A stretch of 64,000 bases of DNA from Caulobacter vibrioides OR37 (GTDB taxonomy: Bacteria > Pseudomonadota > Alphaproteobacteria > Caulobacterales > Caulobacteraceae): contig NZ_APMP01000012.1 of NCBI RefSeq assembly GCF_000372645.1, positions 1-64,000 on the forward strand. The letters are read 5' to 3'. Of the stretch, positions 1-9,654 are shown piece by piece (within the stretch, counting starts at the first letter, position 1; each line of letters starts with the position of its first letter). The position numbers and the translations under genes were made by a program. The notes beneath the pieces were generated by a model. That model searched no databases, was not told where the DNA came from, and worked only from the letters and a program-made list of their open reading frames with translations.

Positions 1-218
1 AACGAACAGACCCCGCTCGAAACCGCTTCGAGACCACGCGGCCCCGCTCAACCTAGCCCCGCCGCCGTTTTGGGCCGGATCCAAACGCCCTCCCCCGCGA
101 CGGGGATGGCTGTGATTATGGAGCGGCGCTGAACGCCGAGGATTGGCGGGGGTGTAAAATTGACAAGCGATTGATTTTACTGGGTCCTAGGTCGCGAATT
201 CCGAGGACAGAGCGCCTT
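1..218. other. Intergenic DNA, no gene recognised
   Basis: No convincing coding sequence is visible on either strand from the left edge to the repeat at 219. In related genomes era follows rnc, so an era start would be expected to the left, on the minus strand, but none lies inside the window. A TTGACA-like hexamer near 159 has no convincing partner element. I see nothing else I can name here. Confidence 0.5.
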
Positions 219-427
219 CAATCCCCATACCGCCCTCTCCTCGGGGGAGAGGGAGGGACCCGCGCGAAGCGCGGGAGGGTGAGGGGCCACGCCCTTTCCG
301 AACAAGGCCTCGAAGATCCGCCGCGCGGAAAGATCCGTGTGTTCCCGGCCAGCGGTGAAATCCCTCACCCTCCCATCCCGACTTTCGTCGGGACGGGCCC
401 CGCCCTCTCCCGACGGGAGAGGGATTC
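219..427. repeat. Composite inverted repeat with GANTC end (family 3, copy 1)
   Basis: Two GC-rich units in inverted orientation (about 219-295 and 364-427) flank roughly 70 bases of spacer. Each unit combines a CCCTCTCC/GGAGAGGG hairpin with a second hairpin and a GGGAGGGTGAGGG block. The right end is GATTC (423-427), a CcrM-type GANTC site. The left end is the degenerate CAATC. The TGA stop of rnc overlaps the right end. The same architecture recurs at 4359-4551. It may act as a terminator or mRNA-stabilising element for rnc, which is inference. Confidence 0.75.
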
Positions 428-1121
428 AGACGGCCCCTTCGCGGTCCAGCAGCGCCTTGGCGGCCGCTTTCTCGGCCTCCTGACGGGACTTGCCCTTGGC
501 GATGGCGGGGTCGACGCCGACCACCGTGGCCTCGACCGTGAACACCGGCGCGTGGTCCGGGCCCGTGCGGTCTAGGACGCGATAGGTGGGCAGCGGACGG
601 CCCTTGCCCTGCGCCCACTCCTGCAGCGCCGTCTTGGGGTCGCGCGGACGGCCCTCGCCGGCGCGCTCGAATTCGTCGGCCCACAGATCCAGGAACACGG
701 CGCGGGCCGCGCCCAGGCCGGCGTCCTGATAGAGCGCGGCCATCAGCGCCTCGGTGGCGCCGGCCAGGATCGAGTCGGTCTCGCGGCCGCCGATCTTGCT
801 GGACGAGGCCGACAGGCGCAGGGCCGGCCCCAGCTGCGCCTTGCGAGCCACGCGGGCGCAGGTTTCCCGGCTGACCAGGGCGTTGAGACGTGGCGCCAGC
901 TCGCCTTCCTTGGCCTTGGGATAGCGCAGGGCCAGGGCCTCGGCGGCCAGCAGGCCCAACACGCGGTCGCCGATGAACTCCAGGACCTCGTTGTCGCGGA
1001 CCTTCTTGGCCCCGTCCCCGACGCTGGCGTGCGTCAGGGCGCGCTCCAGAAGTTCGCGGTCCTCGAAGCTGTGGCCGATGCGGCGCTCCAGGTCGCCGAC
1101 GGCGGCGGCCCGTCTATCCAT
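426..1121 (-). CDS. rnc: Ribonuclease III
   Basis: Endonuclease that cuts double-stranded RNA, including rRNA precursors, in the cytoplasm. The 231-residue product has the family's usual length. It carries the RNase III signature [13 protein letters not shown] near residue 45, with the acidic metal-binding residues, and ends in a double-stranded-RNA-binding domain ([17 protein letters not shown] onward). It starts with ATG 21 bases after lepB ends. The two genes, with acpS, pdxJ and pyrE upstream, form the conserved alphaproteobacterial order. The stop codon lies in the end of a repeat. Confidence 0.96.
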   Translation of the reverse strand: MDRRAAAVGDLERRIGHSFEDRELLERALTHASVGDGAKKVRDNEVLEFIGDRVLGLLAAEALALRYPKAKEGELAPRLNALVSRETCARVARKAQLGPALRLSASSSKIGGRETDSILAGATEALMAALYQDAGLGAARAVFLDLWADEFERAGEGRPRDPKTALQEWAQGKGRPLPTYRVLDRTGPDHAPVFTVEATVVGVDPAIAKGKSRQEAEKAAAKALLDREGAV

Positions 1122-1142
1122 TGGCTTGCAGGCTCCGGCTGA

Positions 1143-1988
1143 TCACTTCAGCACGTGGAAGAAGCGGCTGGGGCGCGCGTTCAGGAACCAGGTCCACGGC
1201 TTGAACAGGCTGGCCTCGGCGTTCCACGACAGGAGGATGATCTGGGCGCGGCCGACCAGGTTCTCGGCGGGCACGAAGCCGACCCCGACCTCGTCGCCGA
1301 TATATTGGTCCAGCTCGTAGTTCCACTTGCAGGCGCTGTCCTTGAACGGCGAGACGCCTGGATCGAAGCGGCTGTCGGCCGAGTTGTCGCGGTTGTCGCC
1401 CATGAAGAAGTAGCAGCCGGCCGGCACGGTATAGACGCCGGTATTGTCGCCGCGGCTGTCGGGGCCGAAGTCCTGGGTGGCGTATTGGCGGCCTTCCGGA
1501 TTGGTCTCCTCGAAGCGCTGGACCTGCTGGGTGAAGCCATAGCCGGTGTCGACCAGGGCCGGCGCCAGGGGCTTTTGCGGCAGGGCCTTGCCGTTGATGA
1601 ACACCTGGCCGCCGCGCACCTGGACCTTGTCGCCGGGCATCCCGATCAGGCGCTTGATATAGTCGGTGCGGTTGTCGCGCGGCAGCTTGAACACGATGAT
1701 GTCGCCCCGCGTCGGGGCGCGGCCGAAGATGCGGCCCTTGATGATCGGCGGGCTGAACGGGATCGAGTGCTTGCTCCAGCCGTAGCTGAACTTGGACACG
1801 ATGATGTAGTCGCCCTGATAGAGGTTGGGCTCCATCGAGGCCGACGGGATCGTGAAGGGCTGGAACAGCAGGACCCGCAGCACCAGGGCGATGCCCAGGG
1901 CGTAGGCGACGGTCTTGATGATCTCGATGAACTCGGCGACCGCGCCCTTCTCTTCGGGCGGCGAGGTCTGGTCGGCGGCGTCGGTCAT
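1143..1988 (-). CDS. lepB: Signal peptidase I
   Basis: Inner-membrane serine protease that removes signal peptides from exported proteins. I use the internal ATG giving MTDAADQ (281 residues), because the 26 codons upstream look unlike the family. One transmembrane segment lies near residues 25-45. The catalytic serine is in PSASMEP (Ser51) and the catalytic lysine in DYIKRLIGMPGD (Lys112). The box GDNRDNSADSR is typical of the family. It lies 131 bases downstream of acpS on the same strand and just upstream of rnc, so it is probably co-transcribed with rnc. Confidence 0.96.
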   Translation of the reverse strand: MTDAADQTSPPEEKGAVAEFIEIIKTVAYALGIALVLRVLLFQPFTIPSASMEPNLYQGDYIIVSKFSYGWSKHSIPFSPPIIKGRIFGRAPTRGDIIVFKLPRDNRTDYIKRLIGMPGDKVQVRGGQVFINGKALPQKPLAPALVDTGYGFTQQVQRFEETNPEGRQYATQDFGPDSRGDNTGVYTVPAGCYFFMGDNRDNSADSRFDPGVSPFKDSACKWNYELDQYIGDEVGVGFVPAENLVGRAQIILLSWNAEASLFKPWTWFLNARPSRFFHVLK

Positions 1989-2119
1989 AAGGGCGCGGAG
2001 CTCTTCGAAAAGGGGTGTCCGGCGAACCGGTTTGGCTTTGCTAGACGGGCTTGGCCCAGGGGGCAAGTGGGCCGGTCAAGCGCGGCGCGTTAGCTTGGCC
2101 TCGAGGCGAATATTGGACC

Positions 2120-2521
2120 TCACGCCTTCGGCAGGGCTTCGATGATCACGAAGGCCTGGGCGTAGGGATGGTCGTCGGTCAGCGAAAGGTGGATCACCGC
2201 CTCCATGCCTTCCGGGGTCATGGCCTTCAGGCGCTCCAGCGCCCCGCCGGTCAGGGCCAGGGTCGGCTTGCCCGACGGCAGGTTGACCACGCCCATGCCG
2301 GCCAGATGCACGCCGCGCTTCAGGCCCGTGCCCAAGGCCTTGGAGCAGGCCTCCTTGGCGGCGAAGCGCTTGGCGTAGCTGGAGGCGCGGTCGGGTTTGC
2401 GCTCGGACCGGGACCGCTCGATCTCGGTGAACACCTTGTGCGTGAACCGGTCGCCGAAGCGTTCGAGGGACTTCTCGATCCGGCGGATGTCGCACAGGTC
2501 CGAGCCGATCCCGATGATCAC
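2120..2521 (-). CDS. acpS: Holo-[acyl-carrier-protein] synthase
   Basis: Transfers the 4'-phosphopantetheine arm from CoA to acyl carrier protein, activating it for fatty acid synthesis. The 133-residue product begins with GTG ([12 protein letters not shown]) and shows the family marks: GIGSDLCDI with the metal-binding aspartate, and [13 protein letters not shown] with the catalytic region. The GTG start overlaps the TGA stop of pdxJ by 4 bases (GTGA), which fixes the start and suggests translational coupling. Confidence 0.95.
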   Translation of the reverse strand: MIIGIGSDLCDIRRIEKSLERFGDRFTHKVFTEIERSRSERKPDRASSYAKRFAAKEACSKALGTGLKRGVHLAGMGVVNLPSGKPTLALTGGALERLKAMTPEGMEAVIHLSLTDDHPYAQAFVIIEALPKA

Positions 2522-3279
2522 GCGGCGGCCTCGGCTTCGAGGCGGGCGGCGTCCATGAGCGCCCGCATCCGCTGGATGGCCTGCGGCAGGCCCACGAAGA
2601 TCGCCTCGCCGATCAGGAAGTGGCCGATGTTCAGCTCGGCCACCTGGGGAATGGCGGCGATCGGCTTGACCGTCGCGTAGTCGATGCCGTGACCCGCGTG
2701 GACCTCCAGGCCCAGCTCGCCGGCCAGGGCCGCCCCGGCCTTCAGGCGCTCGAGGATAGCTTCGGCGCGCTGGGTCTCGCCCGCGCGGGCGGCGTCGCAA
2801 TAGGCGCCGGTATGCAGCTCGATGACCTGGGCGCCGGCGGCGGCCGAGGCGCGGATCTGGGCGGGGTCGGGCTCGATGAACAGCGACACGCGGGCCCCAA
2901 CGGTCCGCAGCCGCGCGGTGGCGGCGGCGATGCGGTCCTGGCCCTTGACGACGTCGAGGCCGCCCTCGGTGGTGACCTCCTCGCGGCGCTCGGGCACCAG
3001 GCAGGCGGCGTGCGGCTTGGCGCCGAGGGCGATGCCGACCATCTCGTCGGTCACCGCCATCTCGAAGTTCAGCGGCTTGCCGCGCTTGTGGCAAAGGTCG
3101 GTCAGGACGGCGATGTCGGCGTCGCTGATGTGCCGGCGATCCTCGCGCAGGTGAGCGGTAATGCCGTCGGCCCCGGCGGCCAGGGCCAGTTCGGCGGCCC
3201 TCACGGGCTCGGGATAGGAAGAACCGCGCGCGTTCCGGATCGTCGCCACGTGGTCGATATTGACGCCCAGACGCAGCAT
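2518..3279 (-). CDS. pdxJ: Pyridoxine 5'-phosphate synthase
   Basis: Condenses 3-amino-2-oxopropyl phosphate with 1-deoxy-xylulose 5-phosphate to give pyridoxine 5'-phosphate, the last ring-closing step of vitamin B6 synthesis. The 253-residue protein starts [19 protein letters not shown] and includes [27 protein letters not shown] and VHAGHGIDY, all classic PdxJ TIM-barrel motifs. It sits 5 bases after pyrE and overlaps acpS by 4 bases, so it is in the pyrE-pdxJ-acpS operon. Confidence 0.97.
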   Translation of the reverse strand: MLRLGVNIDHVATIRNARGSSYPEPVRAAELALAAGADGITAHLREDRRHISDADIAVLTDLCHKRGKPLNFEMAVTDEMVGIALGAKPHAACLVPERREEVTTEGGLDVVKGQDRIAAATARLRTVGARVSLFIEPDPAQIRASAAAGAQVIELHTGAYCDAARAGETQRAEAILERLKAGAALAGELGLEVHAGHGIDYATVKPIAAIPQVAELNIGHFLIGEAIFVGLPQAIQRMRALMDAARLEAEAAA

Positions 3280-3284
3280 GGCGG

Positions 3285-3869
3285 TCAGCCCTTCAGCCGG
3301 CGCGAGCCCGGATCCTCGATCGGGATGGCCGCCAGCTCGGGCGGCAGGGCGTCGGCGGGATAGGCCGGCACCTCCAGGCTGGCCAGGGCCACCAGCGGCA
3401 CGCCGACATCGGCCTTGCCGCCCGAGCGGTCGACGATGCAGGCCGCCGCCACGACGTCGCCGCCGGCGTCCTTGATCGCCTGGATGCACTCGCGCGACGA
3501 CAGGCCCGTGGTGACGATGTCCTCGACCATCACGACCTTCTGGCCGGGCTCCAGGTGGAAGCCGCGCCGGAACTTGAACGCCCCGCCCTCGCGCTCGACA
3601 TAGATCGACGGCACGTTCAGGTGGCGGGCAGTCTCGTAGCCGGGGATGATCCCGCCGACGGCCGGCGAAACGGCGACGTCGACCGCGCCCACCGTGGCGA
3701 GGATCTTCTCCGCCAGGGCCTTGCACAGCCGCTCGCAGCGCTCGGGCCGCATGAACACCAGGTTCTTCTGCAGGAAGACCGGGCTGTGCAGGCCGGAAGA
3801 CAGCACGAAGTGGCCTTCGCGCAGAGCGCCGGCGGCGCGGAATTCGTCGAGGACGTCGTCGTTGGTCAT
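3285..3869 (-). CDS. pyrE: Orotate phosphoribosyltransferase
   Basis: Adds ribose 5-phosphate from PRPP to orotate in pyrimidine synthesis. The 194-residue protein contains the PRPP-binding motif [14 protein letters not shown] near residue 115 and the N-terminal [14 protein letters not shown] typical of this group. It is the first gene of a leftward operon with pdxJ and acpS. Its ATG lies 80 bases from the divergent Nudix gene, so both promoters must lie in that short gap. Confidence 0.96.
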   Translation of the reverse strand: MTNDDVLDEFRAAGALREGHFVLSSGLHSPVFLQKNLVFMRPERCERLCKALAEKILATVGAVDVAVSPAVGGIIPGYETARHLNVPSIYVEREGGAFKFRRGFHLEPGQKVVMVEDIVTTGLSSRECIQAIKDAGGDVVAAACIVDRSGGKADVGVPLVALASLEVPAYPADALPPELAAIPIEDPGSRRLKG

Positions 3870-3949
3870 GAAGGCTGGATATAGAGCACGCGGGCGAGTC
3901 TACAAACGCCGGCTTGCCCATAAGGGGCGTTTCGGGCTCTACCCGCCCC

Positions 3950-4375
3950 ATGACCGAAGACGTTCAACGCCCCCGCGTCGGCTGCGGCGCGGCCATCCTC
4001 GACGCCCAGGGCCGCCTCCTGCTGGTCAAGCGGGTCAAGAGCCCCGAGGCCGACCACTGGGGCGTGCCCGGCGGCAAGCTCGACTGGGGCGAGGCCGCGC
4101 GAACCTGCGCCGAGCGCGAGATCCACGAGGAACTCGGGATTATGATCAAGGCGGGTCGGGTTTTGGCGGTCACGGACATGGTCGCCGACGACTATCACTG
4201 GGTGGCGATCACCTACGCGGTCGAAAGCTGGGCGGGCGAGCCGGCGATCCAGGAGCAGCACGCCCTGCACGAATGGGGCTGGTTTCCTTTGGACGCCCTG
4301 CCGGAGCCCCTGACGGCAGCGACAATCGACGCGGTGGCGGTTTTGAGGGCTCACACCGGAATCCCTCTCTCTTAG
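3950..4375 (+). CDS. Nudix hydrolase
   Basis: Probably hydrolyses a nucleoside diphosphate linked to another moiety. The 141-residue product contains a complete Nudix box, [28 protein letters not shown] (GX5EX7REUXEEXGU), around residues 45-68. I start at the ATG giving [17 protein letters not shown] because family similarity begins there; 12 further in-frame codons lie upstream. The last residues (IPLS, then TAG) are encoded by the end of a repeat, so the C-terminus may have been reset by repeat insertion. The exact substrate cannot be told; some NUDT15-like or MutT-like members clean the nucleotide pool. Confidence 0.9.
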   Translation: MTEDVQRPRVGCGAAILDAQGRLLLVKRVKSPEADHWGVPGGKLDWGEAARTCAEREIHEELGIMIKAGRVLAVTDMVADDYHWVAITYAVESWAGEPAIQEQHALHEWGWFPLDALPEPLTAATIDAVAVLRAHTGIPLS

Positions 4376-4551
4376 AGAGAGGGAGGGACCCGCCGCGAAG
4401 CGGTGGGAGGGTGAGTGGTTACGGAGCCCGCTCTGAAATTCCGAGTCGTGAAGCTGGCTTTTCTTCGACGCCTTATCCGGAGGGGTTTTATCCTCTCACC
4501 CTCCCACGCCTTTGGCGTGGGCCCCTCCCTCTCTCCACGAGAGAGGGATTC
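4359..4551. repeat. Composite inverted repeat with GANTC ends (family 3, copy 2)
   Basis: Two inverted units, GAATCCCTCTCTC at the left and GAGAGAGGGATTC at the right, flank about 80 bases of unrelated spacer. Each unit also holds a second hairpin (CCGC..GCGG, CACGCC..GGCGTG) and a GGGAGGGTGAG block. Both outer ends are GANTC sites (4359-4363 and 4547-4551). It lies between the convergent Nudix and spoT genes and provides the Nudix stop codon. Same family as 219-427. Confidence 0.8.
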
Positions 4552-4573
4552 CGGTGCGCGCCGCTGACCGCCC

Positions 4574-6784
4574 CTACCCCCGCGTCCGGTCCACCGTCTC
4601 GACCGACGGACACGCCCGTAGCGCCGCCTGGATGTTGGTCAGGTGCTTGGCGTCGCGGACCTCGACGTCGATGTCGGTGTCGAAGAAGTCGCTCTGGCGG
4701 TGGTGCATCCGCAGATTGACGATATTGCCGCCGGCCTCGCCGATGATCGTGCAGACCAGGCCCAGCACGCCCGGCGCGTTCTGGATCGTGGCGTGCAGGC
4801 GGGTCAGCGAGATGGTCGAGCGCTCGGCCTCGGGCGTCCAGTTCAGGTCGCGCCACAGCTCCTCGCGATCCTCGTATTCGGCGAGGCGCGGGCAGTCGAT
4901 GGTGTGGACGTCCAAGCCCTCACCGTCCTCGCGCAGGATGCCAACGATGCGGTCGCCCGGCACCGGGCTGCAGCAGTGGGCGAAGTGCAGCGACACGCCC
5001 GGCGTCAGCCCGCCGCCGCGCACATAGAGCGTGGCGTTCTTGCCGCCCTCGATCTTGCGGCGGGCGGTGGCGGCCTCGCGCTCGGAGTCCTTCATGCCCG
5101 GATAGGCCGTCTCCAGCACCTGGCTGGGCGAGACCCGGCCGCGCCCGACCGCGTCGAACAGCGCGTCGTCGTTCTCCAGCGCGAACCGCTCCAGGATCGG
5201 CCGCAGCGACACGTCCTTCAGCTTCTTGCCGGCGCGTTCGAACACCTGCTCCAGCGAGGCCCGGCCCAGGCGCAGGAACTCTTCCTTCTCGGTCTGGCGG
5301 ATGTGACGCCGAATGGCGGATCTCGCCCGGCCCGTCACGGTCAGCGAGCGCCAGTCCGGCGGCACCACCGGCTTGGACCCCCGCACCACCTCGACCACGT
5401 CGCCATTGACCAGCGGCGTGCGCAGCGGCTTCAGCTCGCCATTGATCTTCACGCCAATGCAGGTGTCGCCGACGCTGGTGTGGACGGCGTAGGCGAAGTC
5501 CAGCGGCATGGCCCCGCGCGGCAGGCTGACCAGCTTGCCCTTGGGCGTGAAGACGAACACCTGGTCGAGGAACATCTCGAGCTTGGCGTGCTCGACCAGT
5601 TCCTCGCTGTCGCCGCCGTGCTCCAGCACCTGGACCAGCTGGCGCAGGTTGGCCAGCGGGTCGCGGCCGGCGGCGGCCTCCATGCCCTCCAGATCCAGGC
5701 CGTAGGAGGCGTCCTTGTAGCGGAAGTGGGCGGCCACGCCCTCTTCGTTGACGCGGTCCATGGCCTCGGTGCGGATCTGCATCTCGATGCGCATCCCGCG
5801 CGGCCCCACCACCGTGGTGTGCAGCGAGCGGTAGTTGTTGCGCTTCGGGGTCGAGATGTAGTCCTTGAAGCGGTCCGGCACGCTGGACCAGGCGCGGTGC
5901 ACGACGCCCAGCGCGCGGTAGCAGTCTTCCTCGCTGTCGACGATCACGCGGAACGCATAGATGTCGGACATCTGCGAGAAGCCGATCGACTTGCGCTGCA
6001 GCTTGCGCCAGATCGAATAGGGCGACTTCTCGCGGCCGAACACGCGAGCCGGCAGGGCGGAGGATTCCAGCCGCGCGGCGATCTCCTGGCTGACCAGAGC
6101 CACCGCCCCGCCCTGCTCTTCCCGCAGAGCGTCGAGGCGCCGGATGATCGCGTCCCGGGCCACCGGATTGGTGTGCTGGAAGCTGAGCTCCTCCAGCTCC
6201 ACGCAGATGCGATGACAGCCGATGTTGCGGGCCAGCGGCGCGTAGATGTCGCGGGTTTCGCGGGCGATGCGCTCGCGCTTGGCCTGGTTCTTGATGAAGT
6301 GCAGCGTCCGCATGTTGTGCAGACGGTCGGCCAGTTTCACCAACAGGACGCGGACGTCCTTGGAGATGGCCAGGATGAATTTGCGCAGGTTTTCGGCCTG
6401 CCGCATGTGCTCGGCCTGCAGCTCAAGCTTGGAAAGCTTGGTGACGCCCTCGACCAGCTCGGCGATCTCCTCGCCGAACAGCTTGGCGATCTCGTCCTTG
6501 GTGACCGGGGTGTCCTCGATCACGTCGTGCAGCAGGGCCGTGACGATGGTCGCGGTGTCGAGGCGGTACTCGGTCAGGATGCCGGCCACCTCGATCGGGT
6601 GGGCGTAGTAGGGGTCGCCGCTGGCCCGGGTCTGCGAGCCGTGCATCCGCATGGCGTAGACATAGGCGCGGTTCAGCAGCGCCTCGTCGGCCGTCGGGTC
6701 ATAGGCCAGGACCCGGTCGATCAGTTCGTATTGGCGAAGGAACTTCGGGCGCGGCTTGGGCGCCTCGGCCGCGGCGGGCGCCAC
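4574..6784 (-). CDS. spoT: Bifunctional (p)ppGpp synthetase/hydrolase (RelA/SpoT)
   Basis: Makes and degrades the stringent-response alarmone (p)ppGpp. The 736-residue protein has all four expected parts. The HD hydrolase domain contains HDVIEDT at residues 86-92. The synthetase domain has FKDYISTPKRNNYRSLHTT and EMQIRTE. A TGS domain starts at VFVFTPKGKLVSLPRG and a C-terminal ACT domain ends the protein. The start is a GTG; no better upstream ATG is visible. It lies 98 bases after rpoZ, an order conserved in alphaproteobacteria, and is probably the only long RSH enzyme of the cell. Confidence 0.96.
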   Translation of the reverse strand: MAPAAAEAPKPRPKFLRQYELIDRVLAYDPTADEALLNRAYVYAMRMHGSQTRASGDPYYAHPIEVAGILTEYRLDTATIVTALLHDVIEDTPVTKDEIAKLFGEEIAELVEGVTKLSKLELQAEHMRQAENLRKFILAISKDVRVLLVKLADRLHNMRTLHFIKNQAKRERIARETRDIYAPLARNIGCHRICVELEELSFQHTNPVARDAIIRRLDALREEQGGAVALVSQEIAARLESSALPARVFGREKSPYSIWRKLQRKSIGFSQMSDIYAFRVIVDSEEDCYRALGVVHRAWSSVPDRFKDYISTPKRNNYRSLHTTVVGPRGMRIEMQIRTEAMDRVNEEGVAAHFRYKDASYGLDLEGMEAAAGRDPLANLRQLVQVLEHGGDSEELVEHAKLEMFLDQVFVFTPKGKLVSLPRGAMPLDFAYAVHTSVGDTCIGVKINGELKPLRTPLVNGDVVEVVRGSKPVVPPDWRSLTVTGRARSAIRRHIRQTEKEEFLRLGRASLEQVFERAGKKLKDVSLRPILERFALENDDALFDAVGRGRVSPSQVLETAYPGMKDSEREAATARRKIEGGKNATLYVRGGGLTPGVSLHFAHCCSPVPGDRIVGILREDGEGLDVHTIDCPRLAEYEDREELWRDLNWTPEAERSTISLTRLHATIQNAPGVLGLVCTIIGEAGGNIVNLRMHHRQSDFFDTDIDVEVRDAKHLTNIQAALRACPSVETVDRTRG

Positions 6785-6882
6785 GGACGACGACGCGCCC
6801 GATTCGGAATCGGGCGCGCGTTCGGATGGAGCGGTGGTGGAAGTCGCCGCTTCGAGGGTCAGAGGGTCTGCGCCTTCGGGGC

Positions 6883-7242
6883 TCAGTACCGCTCCTCCTG
6901 ACCGCCGTCGCGGTCGCTCTGCAGGGCGCGGACCAGTTCCAGCTCGCTCATCTGCATGTGGCTGGGATCGGCCAGCAGGGCCAGGGTTTCGGCCTCTTCC
7001 TCGGCCTCGGTGTGCTCATCGACGCGTTGCAGCGTGGTGATGAGGTGCTCCTTGAGACCCTCGTGATCGATCACGTCGTCGGCGATCTCGCGCAGGGCGA
7101 CGACCGGGTTCTTGTCGTTGTCGCGGTCGACCATCAGCGCGGCGCCGGCGGAGATGCCGCGGGCGCGGTGAGCCGAGAGCAGGACGAGCGCGAAGCGGTT
7201 CGGAACCTTCTCGACGCAATCTTCGACGGTGACGCGGGCCAT
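6883..7242 (-). CDS. rpoZ: RNA polymerase omega subunit
   Basis: Small subunit that binds the beta' subunit and helps RNA polymerase assembly. The start [17 protein letters not shown] at 7242 matches the omega N-terminus (119 residues); 38 extra in-frame codons upstream do not. The core [17 protein letters not shown] and a long acidic tail rich in Glu ([15 protein letters not shown]) are visible. The neighbour spoT supports the assignment, because omega is one of the binding sites for the alarmone in proteobacteria. Confidence 0.96.
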   Translation of the reverse strand: MARVTVEDCVEKVPNRFALVLLSAHRARGISAGAALMVDRDNDKNPVVALREIADDVIDHEGLKEHLITTLQRVDEHTEAEEEAETLALLADPSHMQMSELELVRALQSDRDGGQEERY

Positions 7243-7382
7243 GAGTTCCTCGGGCTGCCGATGAGCAATCGCAAAATAGGCTTCCGTGCGGCGACACGCA
7301 ACGCCGCGCACGAACGTCCTGACTTTCGCGAAGGCGCGCTTATGCCGCGTTCGCAAGTCAATGTCTAGGGCGTAGCGAGCGC

Positions 7383-7505
7383 CTCCTCCGGCTCGCCGCC
7401 TATCGGCGCCGATCCACCTCCCCCGCGAGCGAGGGAGGAGAAGAACATCTTCCTCCCCCGTGAAACGGGGGAGGTGGCGCGAGGCGGAGCCTCGTGACGG
7501 AGTGG
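7383..7505. repeat. GC-rich palindromic repeat (family 2, copy 1)
   Basis: Two units facing each other: CCACCTCCCCCGCGAG at 7414-7429 and CCTCCCCCGTGAAACGGGGG at 7452-7471, each linked to a CTCC/GGAG arm such as GAGGCGGAGCCTC. It lies upstream of rpoZ and just past the stop of the M13 peptidase gene. Related sequence occurs at 43141-43257. It has no coding capacity I can support. Confidence 0.65.
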
Positions 7506-7519
7506 GCGCTGAAAAGCCC

Positions 7520-9565
7520 CTACCAGACCTTCACGCGCTTCTCCGGCGGCAGGTACATCGCGTCGCCCGGCTTCACGCCGAACGCCGCGTACCAGTCATC
7601 CAGGTTCCGGACCGTGAAGGCGCGGTACTGGGCCGGGGCGTGGCCGTCGGTGATCAACTGCTGGCGCAGGGCGGCGGGACGCGAATAGTCCATCCAGCTC
7701 TGGGCGAAGGCCAGGAAGAAGCGCTGGTCGCCGGTCATGCCGTCGATCACCGGCGCCGGCTTGCCGCCCAGCGAGGCGTGATAGGCGTCCAGCGCCGCGT
7801 TCAGGCCGGCGACGTCGGCGATGTTCTCGCTGAGCGTCTGCTTGCCGTTCACGGCCAAGTCCGGGAACGGCTTATAGCTGTCGAACTGGTCGGCCAGGGC
7901 CTTGCCGGCCTTCTGGAAATGCTCGAAGTCGGACGGCGTCCACCAGTTGCGCAGCCGCCCCCGGCTGTCGAACTGCGCGCCCTGGTCGTCGAAGCTGTGG
8001 CTGATCTCGTGGCCGATCGTGGCGCCGGTCGCGCCGTAGTTGGCGGCCATGTCGTTCTTCAGGTCGAAGTTCGGCGGGGCCAGGATGGCGGCCGGGAAGT
8101 TCAGGGCGTTGAGGATCGGCAGGTTCACGGCGTTGACGGTCTGGGGCGTCATCACCCACTCACCGCGATCGGTCGGCTGGCCCAGCTTGGCCAGGGCCTG
8201 GGCGTAGTCGAACGCCTCGTAGCGCGCGAGATTGCCCACGGCGTCGCCGCGCACGACCTTATAGGCCGCGTAGTCGCGCCAGTGGTCGGGATAGCCGACG
8301 CCGACCTTCAGCACCGCCACCTTCTTGCGGGCCTCGGCCTTGGTGGCCGGATCCATCCAGTCCAGGGCGTCGATGCGCTTCTCGAAGGCGGCCTTCATGC
8401 TGTCGACCATGGCCGTGACCGCGGCCTTGGCCTCCGGCGAGAAGTATTTTTCGGCGTAGAGCTTGCCGACCGCCTCGCCCAGCACGGCGTTGGTGGAGTT
8501 CACCGCGCGCTTCCAGCGCGGCGAAAGTTGCGGCGTGCCTTGCAGCGCGTGGCCGTAGAAGGCGAAACGCTCATCGACGAAGGCCTTGGGCAGAACGTTG
8601 CTGTAGTGCTCGATCAGGTGGAAGGTCAGGTAGTCCTTCCAGGTCGCCAGCGGGACCTCGTTCACCGCCTTGCCCAGGCCCACGACCATGGTCGGATGCC
8701 AGACGATGAAGCGCGGCTGGGTGTTCAGCTTGGCGGCCGTGAAGAAAGCGTTCCAGTCCAGGCCCGGGGCCTTTTTGGCGAAGTCGGCCGGGGCCCAGCT
8801 GTTGTTGGCCTTCTGAACGTCGACGCTGTCCTCCCGCGTGCCCGAGGCCTGGGCCAGCCGGGTCTCCAGCGCCACGATCGCCTTGGCCTTGGCCGAGGCG
8901 TTGGCCACGCCGCCCAGGGTCAGCACCTTCTCGACGTGGGCCAGGTACTTGGTCCGCGCCTCGACCATGGCGGCCTTGTCGGAGACGTAGTACTCGCGGT
9001 CGGGCATCCCCAGGCCGCCCTGCAGCAGGAACGGCGCGTACTTGCTGGTGTCGTCGAAGGCCGGCGAAACCCAAAGGCCCAGGACGTTGTCGGTATAGAA
9101 GTCGGTGGCGTTCAGCGCGTCGACGTCGGCGCGGATGTTGCCGCCCAGCACGGCGGCCAGCTGGGTCTTGTCCTTGATCGCGGCGATGCGGGCCAGGCCG
9201 GGCTTCAGCGGCGCGATCCCCTTCGCCTCGATGGCCTTCTCGTCCATATAGGTGGCGTAGTAGTCGCCGACCTTCTTGCCGTCGCCCGCCCCGCCCTTGG
9301 CGGCGGCCTGGATCAGATCGACGGTGCGCTTGTTGGCCTCGTCGACCATCACCGCGCCGATGCCATAGCCGCTGCGATCGGCCGGGATCGGGTGGGCCTT
9401 GATCCAGGTGTTGTTGGCGTAGGTCCAGAACTCGTCGCCCGGCTTCACCGTCTTGTCGATCGAGGTGAGGTCGATACCGCTCTTGTCGCCGGCGAAGGCG
9501 GCGGGCGCGGCGGCCGTCAGCGCCAGGACGGCGGCGCAGGCGAGCAGGGAACGGGTCAGGCTCAT
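7520..9565 (-). CDS. M13 family zinc metallopeptidase (PepO/neprilysin-like)
   Basis: Exported zinc endopeptidase acting on small peptides. I start at the ATG giving [20 protein letters not shown], a clear signal peptide ending near AAFAG; a GTG 7 codons upstream is the alternative. The mature part has the M13 N-terminal domain, then the zinc site [10 protein letters not shown] (about residue 520) and the third ligand in [16 protein letters not shown]. The C-terminus [12 protein letters not shown] matches the conserved family ending, with W last. The length, 681 residues, is usual. It is a single gene, with a repeat downstream and folK upstream on the same strand. Confidence 0.93.
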   Translation of the reverse strand: MSLTRSLLACAAVLALTAAAPAAFAGDKSGIDLTSIDKTVKPGDEFWTYANNTWIKAHPIPADRSGYGIGAVMVDEANKRTVDLIQAAAKGGAGDGKKVGDYYATYMDEKAIEAKGIAPLKPGLARIAAIKDKTQLAAVLGGNIRADVDALNATDFYTDNVLGLWVSPAFDDTSKYAPFLLQGGLGMPDREYYVSDKAAMVEARTKYLAHVEKVLTLGGVANASAKAKAIVALETRLAQASGTREDSVDVQKANNSWAPADFAKKAPGLDWNAFFTAAKLNTQPRFIVWHPTMVVGLGKAVNEVPLATWKDYLTFHLIEHYSNVLPKAFVDERFAFYGHALQGTPQLSPRWKRAVNSTNAVLGEAVGKLYAEKYFSPEAKAAVTAMVDSMKAAFEKRIDALDWMDPATKAEARKKVAVLKVGVGYPDHWRDYAAYKVVRGDAVGNLARYEAFDYAQALAKLGQPTDRGEWVMTPQTVNAVNLPILNALNFPAAILAPPNFDLKNDMAANYGATGATIGHEISHSFDDQGAQFDSRGRLRNWWTPSDFEHFQKAGKALADQFDSYKPFPDLAVNGKQTLSENIADVAGLNAALDAYHASLGGKPAPVIDGMTGDQRFFLAFAQSWMDYSRPAALRQQLITDGHAPAQYRAFTVRNLDDWYAAFGVKPGDAMYLPPEKRVKVW

Positions 9566-9654
9566 GGGATCAAAGTTCCTCGTCACGCCCTCCTATTGGG
9601 GCGATCGGCTCAAGAATGGGCCGGACTATGGGCGGAGCTTGCCGTCGGCGAACA

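Noticed and set aside
219..427. CRISPR-like or tandem repeat array
   Set aside because: There are only two inverted units with unequal spacers; no regularly spaced direct repeats and no cas genes in the window.
2120..3094. Apparent 324-residue acpS with long N-terminal extension
   Set aside because: The extension is an out-of-frame reading of pdxJ. The GTG at 2521, overlapping the pdxJ stop, gives the normal acpS length.
4643..6901. 752-residue open frame on the plus strand opposite spoT
   Set aside because: It is the mirror frame of the well-supported spoT gene. Its translation is low-complexity in Arg, Gly, Val and His, with no family motif, as is common opposite high-GC genes.
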